Source: Thermoplasmatota archaeon
GTDB taxonomy: Archaea; Thermoplasmatota; Thermoplasmata; Thermoplasmatales; GCA-001856825
Assembly: GCA_023379555.1 (NCBI GenBank)
Contig: JAMCQR010000021.1
Location: forward strand, 1 to 36,385
Length of the DNA stretch: 36,385 nt
Reading direction: 5' to 3'
Shown here in pieces: positions 8,647 through 15,685 of the stretch; positions within the stretch are counted from its first letter, which is position 1; each line of letters opens with the position of its first letter. The notes beneath the pieces were generated by a model. That model did no database searches. It saw nothing but the letters and a program-made list of their open reading frames with translations, and was not told the origin of the DNA. Position numbers and translations under genes: made by a program.

Positions 8647-9623
8647 TGGCGAAGTTGCTGGTTACGGGAGGTTACGGTTTTATCGGCTCGAATTTTGTCA
8701 ACTACTGGCTAAGGAACCATCCAGATGATTCCCTGTTGAATCTGGACAAGATGACCTACGCCGCAGACGAAAACTATGTAGATGAGTCTCTGAAGAGCAA
8801 GAACTACAGCTTCGTCAGAGGGGACATAGCGGATAAGGAGCTCGTGATGTCCATCACTGCAGAGGTTGATACGGTGATTAATTTCGCTGCGGAATCTCAT
8901 GTCGATAATGCAATAAACGAACCCTCAGCATTCGTAAAATCGAACTACCTGGGGGTGTTCAATCTTCTAGAGGCCGCTAGGAAGAGGGATCTAAGGTTTC
9001 ATCAGGTATCCACGGATGAGGTGTACGGTTCTCTCTCTCTGGACTCGAGCGATAAGTTTGGCGATGGCTCCTGCTATAGCCCGAGGAACCCTTATTCTGC
9101 TACCAAGGCTGCCGCAGACTTGCTTGTCAGAGCGTACTTTAACACGTATGGAATCAAAGCGACCATCTCAAACTGTAGCAACAATTTTGGACCTCACCAA
9201 CACCCTGAAAAATTGGTACCCAAGACCATACTAAATGCAGTGGGGAACCGGAAGATTCCACTCTATGGGGACGGAAAACAGGTCAGAGACTGGATCTATG
9301 TGGAGGATCATGTACGGGGCATTGAGCTCATTCTCGGAAGGGGGAAGATCGGGGAGAGCTATCTGATAAGCGCGGAAAATGAGAGAAGGAACGTTGAAGT
9401 TGTGAATGAAATCCTAGGGCTACTCAAGAAGGAAAGGAGTCTAATCGAATTCGTATCGGACAGACCTGGTCACGATGTCAGATACGCACTGGACTCTAGC
9501 AAGATGAGATCGATAGGATGGGCCCCACGATACGAATTCCAAAATGCTCTTAAAGAAACGGTGAGGCACTACCTGGATGAGTTTAATCTGTACTCAAGGA
9601 AGACGTCAAGACAAGGAAAGTAA
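8646..9623 (+). CDS. rmlB: dTDP-glucose 4,6-dehydratase
   Basis: This 325-residue SDR converts dTDP-glucose to dTDP-4-dehydro-6-deoxyglucose. The NAD-binding motif TGGYGFIGSNF starts at residue ~7. The catalytic region has STDEVYG (Thr-Asp-Glu triad residues) and YSATKAAADLL (Tyr/Lys). The NNFGPHQHPEKLVPK block is characteristic of RmlB. The frame is open back to 8385, but the start is GTG at 8646. It overlaps the rmlC stop by one base, gives the conserved N-terminus (MAKLLVTGGYGFIG), and is preceded by a strong GGAGGTG ribosome-binding site at 8634-8640. It is the last gene of the rmlADCB operon, and what follows is gene-free DNA. Confidence 0.94.
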   Translation: MAKLLVTGGYGFIGSNFVNYWLRNHPDDSLLNLDKMTYAADENYVDESLKSKNYSFVRGDIADKELVMSITAEVDTVINFAAESHVDNAINEPSAFVKSNYLGVFNLLEAARKRDLRFHQVSTDEVYGSLSLDSSDKFGDGSCYSPRNPYSATKAAADLLVRAYFNTYGIKATISNCSNNFGPHQHPEKLVPKTILNAVGNRKIPLYGDGKQVRDWIYVEDHVRGIELILGRGKIGESYLISAENERRNVEVVNEILGLLKKERSLIEFVSDRPGHDVRYALDSSKMRSIGWAPRYEFQNALKETVRHYLDEFNLYSRKTSRQGK

Positions 9624-9960
9624 TGAAGATCTATTCCTCGAGAACGCGTTAAGGACAGAGATCAGTATTCCATCTATGCGACCCCAATTCTAACCCAAGT
9701 CAGAATCAAGGAATTCTACTTCCCTGGCCTTTTATTCTCTTTCCAATGACTGTTCCAGCTACCAGCGGACGATCGCAACTGCCGCAATCATCACAGAAAT
9801 CACGACTACTGTGAGTATATCTCCGAGTTAACGAGTACCTTCTGAGAATTCCCTATGAACGTTCCCGGATAAATTTGAAGCAGAGGGGCCCGTTCAGGTT
9901 AACATGGTCGAGTAGAGAGTAAGCGCGGTGATCCTGTCAGGCTTGGTTAGATCCAGACAT
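9624..9960. other. Gene-free spacer after rmlB
   Basis: No intact gene is visible. The + strand has short open stretches of protein-like composition without start codons, for example about 9768-9830. They may be remnants, but I cannot assign them. No RNA gene or terminator was recognised. Confidence 0.4.
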
Positions 9961-9961
9961 C

Positions 9962-10673
9962 TAGTCTAGACGGTCTCTTCAGATTCCGTTTCCAACTCCT
10001 CCTCTGAAATTCCGTACGGCGAGATTTCCCCCTGTACGGCTTAGAGAATGGTTTCTCTCGGTAGGGTGCAACCTACTCGTCTTGGTTTGATGCACACTCA
10101 GTCCAAGGGGGGAAGTTCCGAACGTGTGGTTAGCGAGACTACCCGTGTCCCGTAGGAGTTCATAGCTCATAGAGCAATCCTTCACTTACCTTCTTCTCCA
10201 AGAACAACTATACCTGCAGGTCCTTCATTCCTTCTATTTATTATCAGGGATGTCACAGCTACTAAGACCTGATCCGCTATTCCATGCACTGCAAGAGAGG
10301 GTAACAACAAGCATTCCCTCTGATGCAATCTCAGTGCATGGAATTTCCCCATTTTGCCCATCTGAAATAATGCGACCGTGCTACAGCCCTTTCGCCGAAG
10401 TGCTTTACGTGCATACTCATCCGATTTCACACGTGTATGACGTCTTCGTCGAAATGTGAACGACTCGACGCACTCAATATTTCGCTTGAACCATGTTCGT
10501 GCAGGGTCAATTACGACGCTGCAGTTTTCGCTTAATGCTGTGGCCCGGTCACTCGGCAGCTCCCCTGCATTGCTTCCTCTAGTGAGGACGGGAACATTAT
10601 CCACAGAGCTTTCGCTGGATGCATTGCTGTATTCCAGTGTCTGTTTACCTACAATGGGTCCAGATTCTTCCAT
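9962..10673 (-). pseudogene. Decayed coding remnant, weakly TnpB-like
   Basis: The minus strand has an open stretch of 163 codons (10673-10182) followed, in other frames, by a further coding-like tail down to 9962. No frame makes a convincing complete protein. Two short stretches faintly resemble the C-terminus of IS605/IS1341 TnpB proteins: QMGKMGKF...HQREC near 10330-10370 (compare CxxCGxxG) and GIADQVLVAVTSLIINRR near 10225-10280 (compare the CGxxxDRDxxaaxNI block with the last catalytic Asp). The cysteine pairs are incomplete. The far end encodes GEISPYGISEEELETESEE, a separate open tail. A frameshifted, dead transposon gene is the likeliest reading, but a chance open frame cannot be excluded. 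Confidence 0.3.
10279..10344. repeat. 13-bp perfect inverted repeat
   Basis: ATTCCATGCACTG at 10279-10291 is perfectly inverted as CAGTGCATGGAAT at 10332-10344, with a 40-base spacer. It lies inside the decayed coding remnant. Confidence 0.55.
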
Positions 10674-10834
10674 TGACTACTCTTAGTCTACCCGATGAGT
10701 TTATGGGCTGCATCACACACAACCGACAGCCACCTCATCACTAAGATTCTAAGTATGCTAACAGGTTGTAGAAGATTCTTTCCTGATATATCTTTAAGAG
10801 AACAAATGACCTGACGGCCCTGAACATTATCCTT

Positions 10835-11305
10835 TCAATGAGCCTGATCGCTTCGATCTTTTCCCTCTCCGTCGTGGAACTCCATCATATTCTCCTCGTG
10901 TCCATTGTATAAACGGAGTTGTAGTAAAACTACTTCCACACCCCTGATGCGACGGATCTTTGCAAGTATTACAAGCAAAAATAGAACGAGGAGATTTGTG
11001 ACAATCGACCTGCCATAGGTATCCGGTAATTGATTAAAGATTACCCTGCCGTATTTTCTGAAATCCAAACATTATGAACTCTTCTACGGGCCAGAAATCC
11101 CCATACCTGTATTTTTCAATGACTCTGATCTCATCCGAGAGATCCCTCCTGACCCTGTTTTCTTGTTTTCATAAGGGCAATAGACACCCACTTATTCAAC
11201 TTCTTGAAGTCGTGCAAGTATGAATACGGCAGGGGATCCACTAGTGGACAAGATATCGCCATGACTTATGAAATCCCCTATATATGCAATCCTCGCATCC
11301 AAGGA
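10835..11305 (-). pseudogene. Broken gene remnant with several frameshifts
   Basis: Protein-like sequence runs leftward but jumps frame at least twice. From 11305 one frame encodes SLDARIAYIGDFISHGDILS and continues to a TAA. An overlapping frame then carries HDFKKLNKWVSIALMKTRK. A third frame reads DLSDEIRVIEKYRYGDFWPV and continues to EEFIMFGFQKIRQGNL with a TAA. Beyond it, an open frame (11068-10835) contains a membrane-like segment (TNLLVLFLLVILAKIRRIRG). The composition and order suggest a single gene decayed by indels, perhaps a membrane or glycan-related protein given its position between rml and heptose genes. I do not recognise the family. Confidence 0.35.
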
Positions 11306-11406
11306 TTACGTCTTTCACTTAGGTATTAAACAGAATTTCTATCATTTTGAGTATTTTGTGGATATCTACAAATAAAGAGACGTTATTTGAAGGAAGCTGT
11401 AGTGAA

Positions 11407-12342
11407 ATGACTGTAGGTGCTTTGTTTACTGGAGGGTACGGGAAGAGGTTGCAGTCCATCACAGGAGGGTTTCCAAAAACACTTTTGCCCCTTAAAGATG
11501 ATTATCTGGTGTTGGACAGGCAGCTGCTGGACTTTAAATGGGCAGGGATTACCGAGGTCTACCTTCTGTCGGGATATAAGGGAGAACTTATAGAAAGGAG
11601 GTATGGTCAAGAATGGAAAGGGATAAGGATCACTCACTTAAGGGAGGAGCAACCGATGGGAACTCTTTGGGCGTTGAGAAATCTCTATTCGCATTTGGAC
11701 TCGGACATCATATTGAAGAATGGAGATACCATTTGTGATCTGGATTTGCGCAGTTTTCTCTCCTACTCGGCATCGAAGAGGAGCCTTGTGACCTTAGCTG
11801 TAGCCAAAATGGTCAGTCCATTTGGAATTGTTTCAATTCACAATGGATATGTATCCGAATTTGTTGAGAAGCCGATATTAAATCATTATGTTAACATAGG
11901 TTGCTATCACCTGAAACCTGGAGTAAAAGCATATCTTAAGAGAATTTATGCCAGCACAGGGATCGAAAACACGTTGTTCAATTCCCTCTCTAAAGACAGT
12001 AAAATCAGAGCTTTCAAATTTGGAGGATACTGGAAGTCGGTAGACAGCGTGAAAGACTATGAAGAGATCAAGAAGGATTATGAAAAGCGTGAAGATTACG
12101 ACTTCGGGCATGTCTTCTTGCACCTGGGAATCAAGGAATGCATCGCTAACAAAGACCGAGTTGTGATGACAAATGGAAATGGAAAGATAAAAGTAGTTGA
12201 CGGTAAAGTTAGCGTGAATGGGACCATTATTTCAAAGGGAAAGAGTAAGTCTATCGGTGAAGCTAGTCAAATAAGATCCATCGAGGAGTCTAAATTTTCC
12301 CTGATTGGAAACATTAGTATAACGAATCCCAAGGGAGTTTAG
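11407..12342 (+). CDS. hddC: Heptose-1-phosphate guanylyltransferase-like nucleotidyltransferase
   Basis: This nucleotidyltransferase (about 311 residues) has the HddC/mannose-1-phosphate guanylyltransferase pattern: ALFTGGYGKRL near the N-terminus, GGFPKTLLPL, EEQPMGTLWALRN, KNGDTICDLD and FVEKP. HddC activates D-glycero-D-manno-heptose 1-phosphate with GTP. The specific call rests on the neighbours gmhA and hddA; sequence alone would say only sugar-phosphate nucleotidyltransferase. The ATG at 11407 is chosen because the conserved domain starts immediately after it, although the frame opens at 11347. The catalytic domain ends near residue 225, and the last ~85 residues (from about HVFLHLGIKECIANKD) are an extension not seen in standard ~230-residue HddC. 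It is transcribed toward gmhA, which lies on the other strand. Confidence 0.75.
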   Translation: MTVGALFTGGYGKRLQSITGGFPKTLLPLKDDYLVLDRQLLDFKWAGITEVYLLSGYKGELIERRYGQEWKGIRITHLREEQPMGTLWALRNLYSHLDSDIILKNGDTICDLDLRSFLSYSASKRSLVTLAVAKMVSPFGIVSIHNGYVSEFVEKPILNHYVNIGCYHLKPGVKAYLKRIYASTGIENTLFNSLSKDSKIRAFKFGGYWKSVDSVKDYEEIKKDYEKREDYDFGHVFLHLGIKECIANKDRVVMTNGNGKIKVVDGKVSVNGTIISKGKSKSIGEASQIRSIEESKFSLIGNISITNPKGV

Positions 12343-12386
12343 TTACCTGGTCTGTCAGCAATGTCCCGTTTCCTTGCTTGACTACA

Positions 12387-12953
12387 TCAGATGAACAGTT
12401 TATCCAACTCGTAACATATCATATGAATGATAGCTATGTGTATTTCCTGAATTATGGGAGTCTTATCTGAATCAGCTTTGATACACCTATCCGCCACCAT
12501 TTTTGCTTTCCCACCACTCTTACCAGTCAAGGCAAGTGTGAAAGCTCCTTTCTCCTTTGCCCTCTTCAGACCCTCTATCACGTTGTTGGAATTTCCAGAA
12601 GTACTGATACCGACGACAACATCTCTTGAATCGCACAGCCCATCTACCTGTCTTGAGAATACGGATGAATAATCGTAGTCATTTCCAATTGCGGTTAAAG
12701 AAGATGTGTTGGTTGTAAGTGCTATTGCCGGCAGAGATCTTCTTTCCACCAAAAATCTTCCTGATAGCTCTGCTGCAAAATGCTGTGCATCCGCCGCAGA
12801 CCCTCCGTTTCCGAATGTTATCAGCTTCCCGCCGGAGCTGAGCCTCGCGTGGAGTAGTTTGGCAAATTCTATTATATCAGTCAGTACAATTGCCTTCCTA
12901 GCTTCTATTCCCTCGTCTATATATTCTCTAAGATCCGATTCATTTCTCTCCAA
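12387..12953 (-). CDS. gmhA: Sedoheptulose-7-phosphate isomerase
   Basis: This SIS-domain enzyme of 188 residues converts sedoheptulose 7-phosphate to D-glycero-D-manno-heptose 7-phosphate. Typical GmhA features are FGNGGSAADAQHFAAELSGR (phosphosugar loop and conserved HFAxEL), TTNTSSLTAIGNDY, FSRQV, VVVGISTSGNSNNVI, and IQEIHIAIIHMICYELD at the end. The TTG start at 12953 overlaps the hddA stop by 14 bases. It is supported by a GGTGAT ribosome-binding site at 12964-12959, five bases upstream. The nearby ATG at 12943 is out of frame. It forms a two-gene operon with hddA and supplies that kinase's substrate. Confidence 0.9.
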   Translation of the reverse strand: MERNESDLREYIDEGIEARKAIVLTDIIEFAKLLHARLSSGGKLITFGNGGSAADAQHFAAELSGRFLVERRSLPAIALTTNTSSLTAIGNDYDYSSVFSRQVDGLCDSRDVVVGISTSGNSNNVIEGLKRAKEKGAFTLALTGKSGGKAKMVADRCIKADSDKTPIIQEIHIAIIHMICYELDKLFI

Positions 12954-13929
12954 CGAATATCACCCTGCTCCCTGATTGAGTAAATTTGAATCCTGTCATC
13001 TCGAGCCCTAACCCTTTTAAAAGGAGTTCGTGTTTGCTTGGGTCAGCAATTATGAGTATGAACCCGCCTCCTCCTGCTCCTACAATCTTACCTCCGATTG
13101 CTCCGAGTTCCAATGCCCTTTGGTATACCCTGTCTATCCAGTCATCACTAATCTTCTTAGACAGCTTCTTTTTCAGAATCCAGTTATCATGCACCAACCT
13201 GCCAAGAGATTCAACATCGCCGTTGTTTATCGCCCTAAAAGTTGGTTCTGTGAGCGCTTTCATCTCATCGTATGCGTCCATGTTCACTTCGGAATTGATT
13301 ATTTGGTCACTATGAATCCCCGATGAGCTTCTGCCTTTGCCAGTGTAGAATAACATTAACGATTCCTCAATCCTATTGATTTTCTCGGCCTGGGATGTCA
13401 CGGGTATCAAATTGACATTACCATTCCCGTAGAATTTCATCAGATTCAGATTTCCGTAAGCAGCGGAATATTGGTCCTGCTTTCCACCGGGTTCCTTAAG
13501 AATTTCTCGTTCTATCGATACTGCCTCCCTTGCGAGCGTTTCGGAATCTACCAACTCACCTTTGTAACTGTGAAGTGCGTGAAGTAGACTCACGAGAAAT
13601 GTGCTGCTCGATCCGAGACCAGTCCCATTGGACGGTATGTCGGAAATGCTCACTACTTCTATTCCTTTGGTTATGTTGAGTAGCCTCAGCGCTTCTCGGA
13701 CTGTGGGATGTTGTATCTGATCGATTTCATCAACGATTTCTGTCTTAGAATAGCTTACTCTTATCTTGTCATCAAATTTCTTGTTGACAGTCACGTATAT
13801 GTACTTATTAATGGCGGCCGAGACAACTGCCCCGAAGTCTCTATTTTCGTAGTAAAACGGTAGGTCGGTTCCACCACCGACAAATGTGATTCTCAGTGGA
13901 GCTTTTGTCATTACCATTCGGTCGAGCAT
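12940..13929 (-). CDS. hddA: D-glycero-D-manno-heptose 7-phosphate kinase
   Basis: This GHMP-family sugar kinase of about 329 residues phosphorylates heptose 7-phosphate at C1. Motifs are APLRITFVGGGTDLPFYY near the N-terminus (characteristic of HddA-type kinases), the ATP-binding GTGLGSSSTF near residue 103, and the C-terminal GAIGGKIVGAGGGGFILI. The GHMP kinase LMFYTG-like block reads LMLFYTGKGRSSSGI. ATG at 13929 is preferred over TTG 13935 because a TTATTAAC box is centred about 27 bases upstream, consistent with a leaderless mRNA; ATG 13917 is also possible. It is followed by the overlapping gmhA. Together with hddC these supply three of the four GDP-heptose enzymes. Confidence 0.88.
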   Translation of the reverse strand: MLDRMVMTKAPLRITFVGGGTDLPFYYENRDFGAVVSAAINKYIYVTVNKKFDDKIRVSYSKTEIVDEIDQIQHPTVREALRLLNITKGIEVVSISDIPSNGTGLGSSSTFLVSLLHALHSYKGELVDSETLAREAVSIEREILKEPGGKQDQYSAAYGNLNLMKFYGNGNVNLIPVTSQAEKINRIEESLMLFYTGKGRSSSGIHSDQIINSEVNMDAYDEMKALTEPTFRAINNGDVESLGRLVHDNWILKKKLSKKISDDWIDRVYQRALELGAIGGKIVGAGGGGFILIIADPSKHELLLKGLGLEMTGFKFTQSGSRVIFVGEK

Positions 13930-13950
13930 TATCAATTTATGATTTCTGGT

Positions 13951-13963
13951 TAGTTAATAACAG
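13951..13963 (-). promoter_or_regulatory. TATA box of hddA-gmhA
   Basis: The minus-strand CTGTTATTAACTA element is centred about 27 bases before ATG 13929. It is the likely promoter of the hddA-gmhA pair. Confidence 0.45.
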
Positions 13964-14260
13964 TTTCCAATTGATGTATTTGTTCGCACTATACGAGGCA
14001 AACCAATTCTTCCAAGCCCTCCCAAACGCGGCACATTCGTTGGTGCGAACATCTCAAACCCCCATAACACGGAGAAGATAGTGTTGTCTGACATAAAATT
14101 CACATTTTCTCATCTCAGAGAGCAGTTGAACAGATTAACTGACTCCATGTCTTAAGGCCGACGAAAAGGATACCACAATCTCAAAGGTGAAAATATAGAA
14201 GCAATTCGAAAAGCCCTAGAAATAGTGTTCGCGATTATCGTAGGAAAAAATGATTTATGA
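13961..14260 (+). pseudogene. Open coding-like stretch with one internal stop
   Basis: One + strand frame reads through about 99 codons with a single internal TAA at 14153-14155. It has protein-like composition before the stop (GKPILPSPPKRGTFVGAN, LSDIKFTFSHLREQLNRL) and after it (GYHNLKGENIEAIRKALEIV). There is no start codon, and a TAA lies directly upstream at 13958. This looks like the tail of a decayed gene. The ending resembles C-terminal helices of many sugar enzymes, but I cannot name a family. The rest of the gap to 14384 holds only the promoter of the next gene. Confidence 0.3.
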
Positions 14261-14353
14261 CAGTTCGAAAAAACTAGCGAAGGAAATAATTCTGGGAGGG
14301 AGAATTCAGTATATGTCTTTTGAACTATCAATTGATTCTGTCAATAGGAAAAC

Positions 14354-14361
14354 CTTTTATT
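14354..14361 (+). promoter_or_regulatory. TATA box for membrane protein gene
   Basis: CTTTTATT is centred about 26 bases before the ATG at 14384, the spacing of a leaderless archaeal promoter. A second AT-rich block (TTATATAT) follows closely. Confidence 0.45.
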
Positions 14362-14383
14362 CTTATTATATATTGTCTGACTA

Positions 14384-15001
14384 ATGTCACACATACTACT
14401 GAAAGGGTGGCACAGATACAAGGAAAAGGGAAAATATTCCTGGAAATCCTCACTCGTCATAGCATTTGTAGCAACAATGCTACTCTGGTGGTTACCAATT
14501 TTCGGTCCAATGCTTTCGGGATATGTCTCGGGCAGGACTTCGGGGTCAAAATATAAAGGCATAATCATAACGGCAATGGTCGCAGCTATAATCGGTCTGG
14601 TCTCTTTTGTATTGTCTTACATTCAGTCCGTGCCCAGTTACATCAGCTACTACTTTGGCTCTATCATTGTATATCACCTTCAGACAATTTCCCCGTACGG
14701 AGCTTGGTTCCTTTCTTCACTAGGACAAATGTTCACGAGCTTCCCTTATTATCTCTCGTACTTCCCTCCAAACTGGGCGATCCTCGTTGCGTTTGGATTT
14801 GTTGGTGGAGCAATGTCGGAGCTACTTGTAAGGGACACCGACAGAAAGAGCGTACTTTCTGCAAAACATCCAGTCCATAACGATGCCAAGGCACTGACCC
14901 CGAAACAAGTCGAATACGCACCTCCTTCGGATCCTCATCCACTTCTCAAGAAAATCATAAGGGACAAAGATGCACAGGATTCTTCAGAGGACTATATCTA
15001 A
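14384..15001 (+). CDS. Polytopic membrane protein, unknown function
   Basis: This 205-residue protein has three to four predicted membrane segments: SLVIAFVATMLLWWLPIFGP (~22-42), GIIITAMVAAIIGLVSFVLS (~59-79), an amphipathic aromatic-rich middle (SYYFGSIIVYHLQ and SSLGQMFTSFPYYLSYF), and WAILVAFGFVGGAMSEL (~129-146). It ends in a charged cytoplasmic tail of about 55 residues. The pattern GPMLSGYVSGR between helices recalls small Gly-rich membrane families such as DUF5518, but I would not assert it. Its own TATA box gives a leaderless ATG. An oligo-T run follows the stop by about 30 bases. It is a single-gene transcript. Confidence 0.65.
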   Translation: MSHILLKGWHRYKEKGKYSWKSSLVIAFVATMLLWWLPIFGPMLSGYVSGRTSGSKYKGIIITAMVAAIIGLVSFVLSYIQSVPSYISYYFGSIIVYHLQTISPYGAWFLSSLGQMFTSFPYYLSYFPPNWAILVAFGFVGGAMSELLVRDTDRKSVLSAKHPVHNDAKALTPKQVEYAPPSDPHPLLKKIIRDKDAQDSSEDYI

Positions 15002-15031
15002 AGCCACGTTGAATGAACCACAACCCTAAGA

Positions 15032-15040
15032 AATTTTTTT
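15032..15040 (+). terminator. Oligo-T terminator
   Basis: A run of AATTTTTTT starts 31 bases after the stop of the upstream membrane-protein gene. Archaeal transcription commonly ends at such oligo-T runs without a hairpin. Confidence 0.4.
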
Positions 15041-15187
15041 CTAATCTTTTAATTTCTTTTTAAATTCTGCAACCTCTTCTTGTAGAGCTTTGTTCAGCGG
15101 ATTCTTCCTAGCTTTTTCTTCAAGTTCCTTTAATTTGTTCTCAAGAGCCTTTTTCTTCCGGTCAAGGTCTCTCTTTCCGAGCCCCAT
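15041..15187 (-). CDS. Small coiled-coil protein (48 aa)
   Basis: This short ORF of 48 residues starts ATG at 15187. It has about 35% Lys/Arg plus many Glu, in a heptad-like pattern: RDLDRKKKALENKLKELEEK followed by ARKNPLNKALQEEVAEFKKK. It is a small highly charged coiled coil of unknown function. The dense charge and lack of rare codons are unlike random open frames. AT-rich DNA at 15210-15222 (minus strand GATAAAATAGATA) lies about 25-30 bases upstream and could be its TATA box. It converges on the membrane-protein gene ending at 15001. Confidence 0.55.
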   Translation of the reverse strand: MGLGKRDLDRKKKALENKLKELEEKARKNPLNKALQEEVAEFKKKLKD

Positions 15188-15379
15188 AATCTGTCAAAAG
15201 ATACTACATTATCTATTTTATCATTGAATGGAGATTAATAATTAATGGACAAAGGGACCTTAGTAATATGATACTCTCGATTTGACATTGGGTTGAGGGG
15301 CTCGTTGCTCCACATTATGGGTCAAGATGCTGGGCCATCAGGGACTGATCGACAGTTCGTGAAGAGGAAGTTGTTTGAT

Positions 15380-15685
15380 CTAGTAGGAATATGTTATTCC
15401 GGTTATCCTAAATGACCTACCAAGTTTTGACTTTGAAACGGTTATGTTATCTCTGTGTTTCAAAATAGAGTTAGCTATGGGGATGCTGGCAAATATTTTC
15501 AACTCTGGTTCTTCGAAAATGATCGTTGTAGAGTTTCGGGGTTTGACTAATGTGACTTCCAAGTGAGGTATCATCTTGCATAGATTGTCATTGCATGGCC
15601 CCTTGGTGTATCTAAGGTCTATATAGATCTCCTTGATATTTTTGGAAACGATATATTCTCTCGCTTCTCTTGTCAACTTTATCAT
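15380..15685 (-). CDS. Small two-cysteine protein, possibly HesB/IscA-like, in copper operon
   Basis: This 101-residue protein starts with ATG overlapping the stop of the copper ATPase (ATGA), so it is translationally coupled to it. The N-terminus [11 protein letters not shown] resembles the start of HesB/IscA proteins (IxLTxxAxxxI), and [10 protein letters not shown] (C31, C36) could bind metal. However, the conserved C-terminal CGC of true IscA is absent. I therefore call it only a distant HesB-like fold candidate. In this setting a role as a copper-binding accessory or metal sensor is plausible but inferred. Confidence 0.6.
   Translation of the reverse strand: MIKLTREAREYIVSKNIKEIYIDLRYTKGPCNDNLCKMIPHLEVTLVKPRNSTTIIFEEPELKIFASIPIANSILKHRDNITVSKSKLGRSFRITGITYSY

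Noticed and set aside
15318..15413. 32-codon + strand frame starting MGQDAG
   Set aside because: It overlaps the end of the well-placed two-Cys gene on the other strand and has no promoter.
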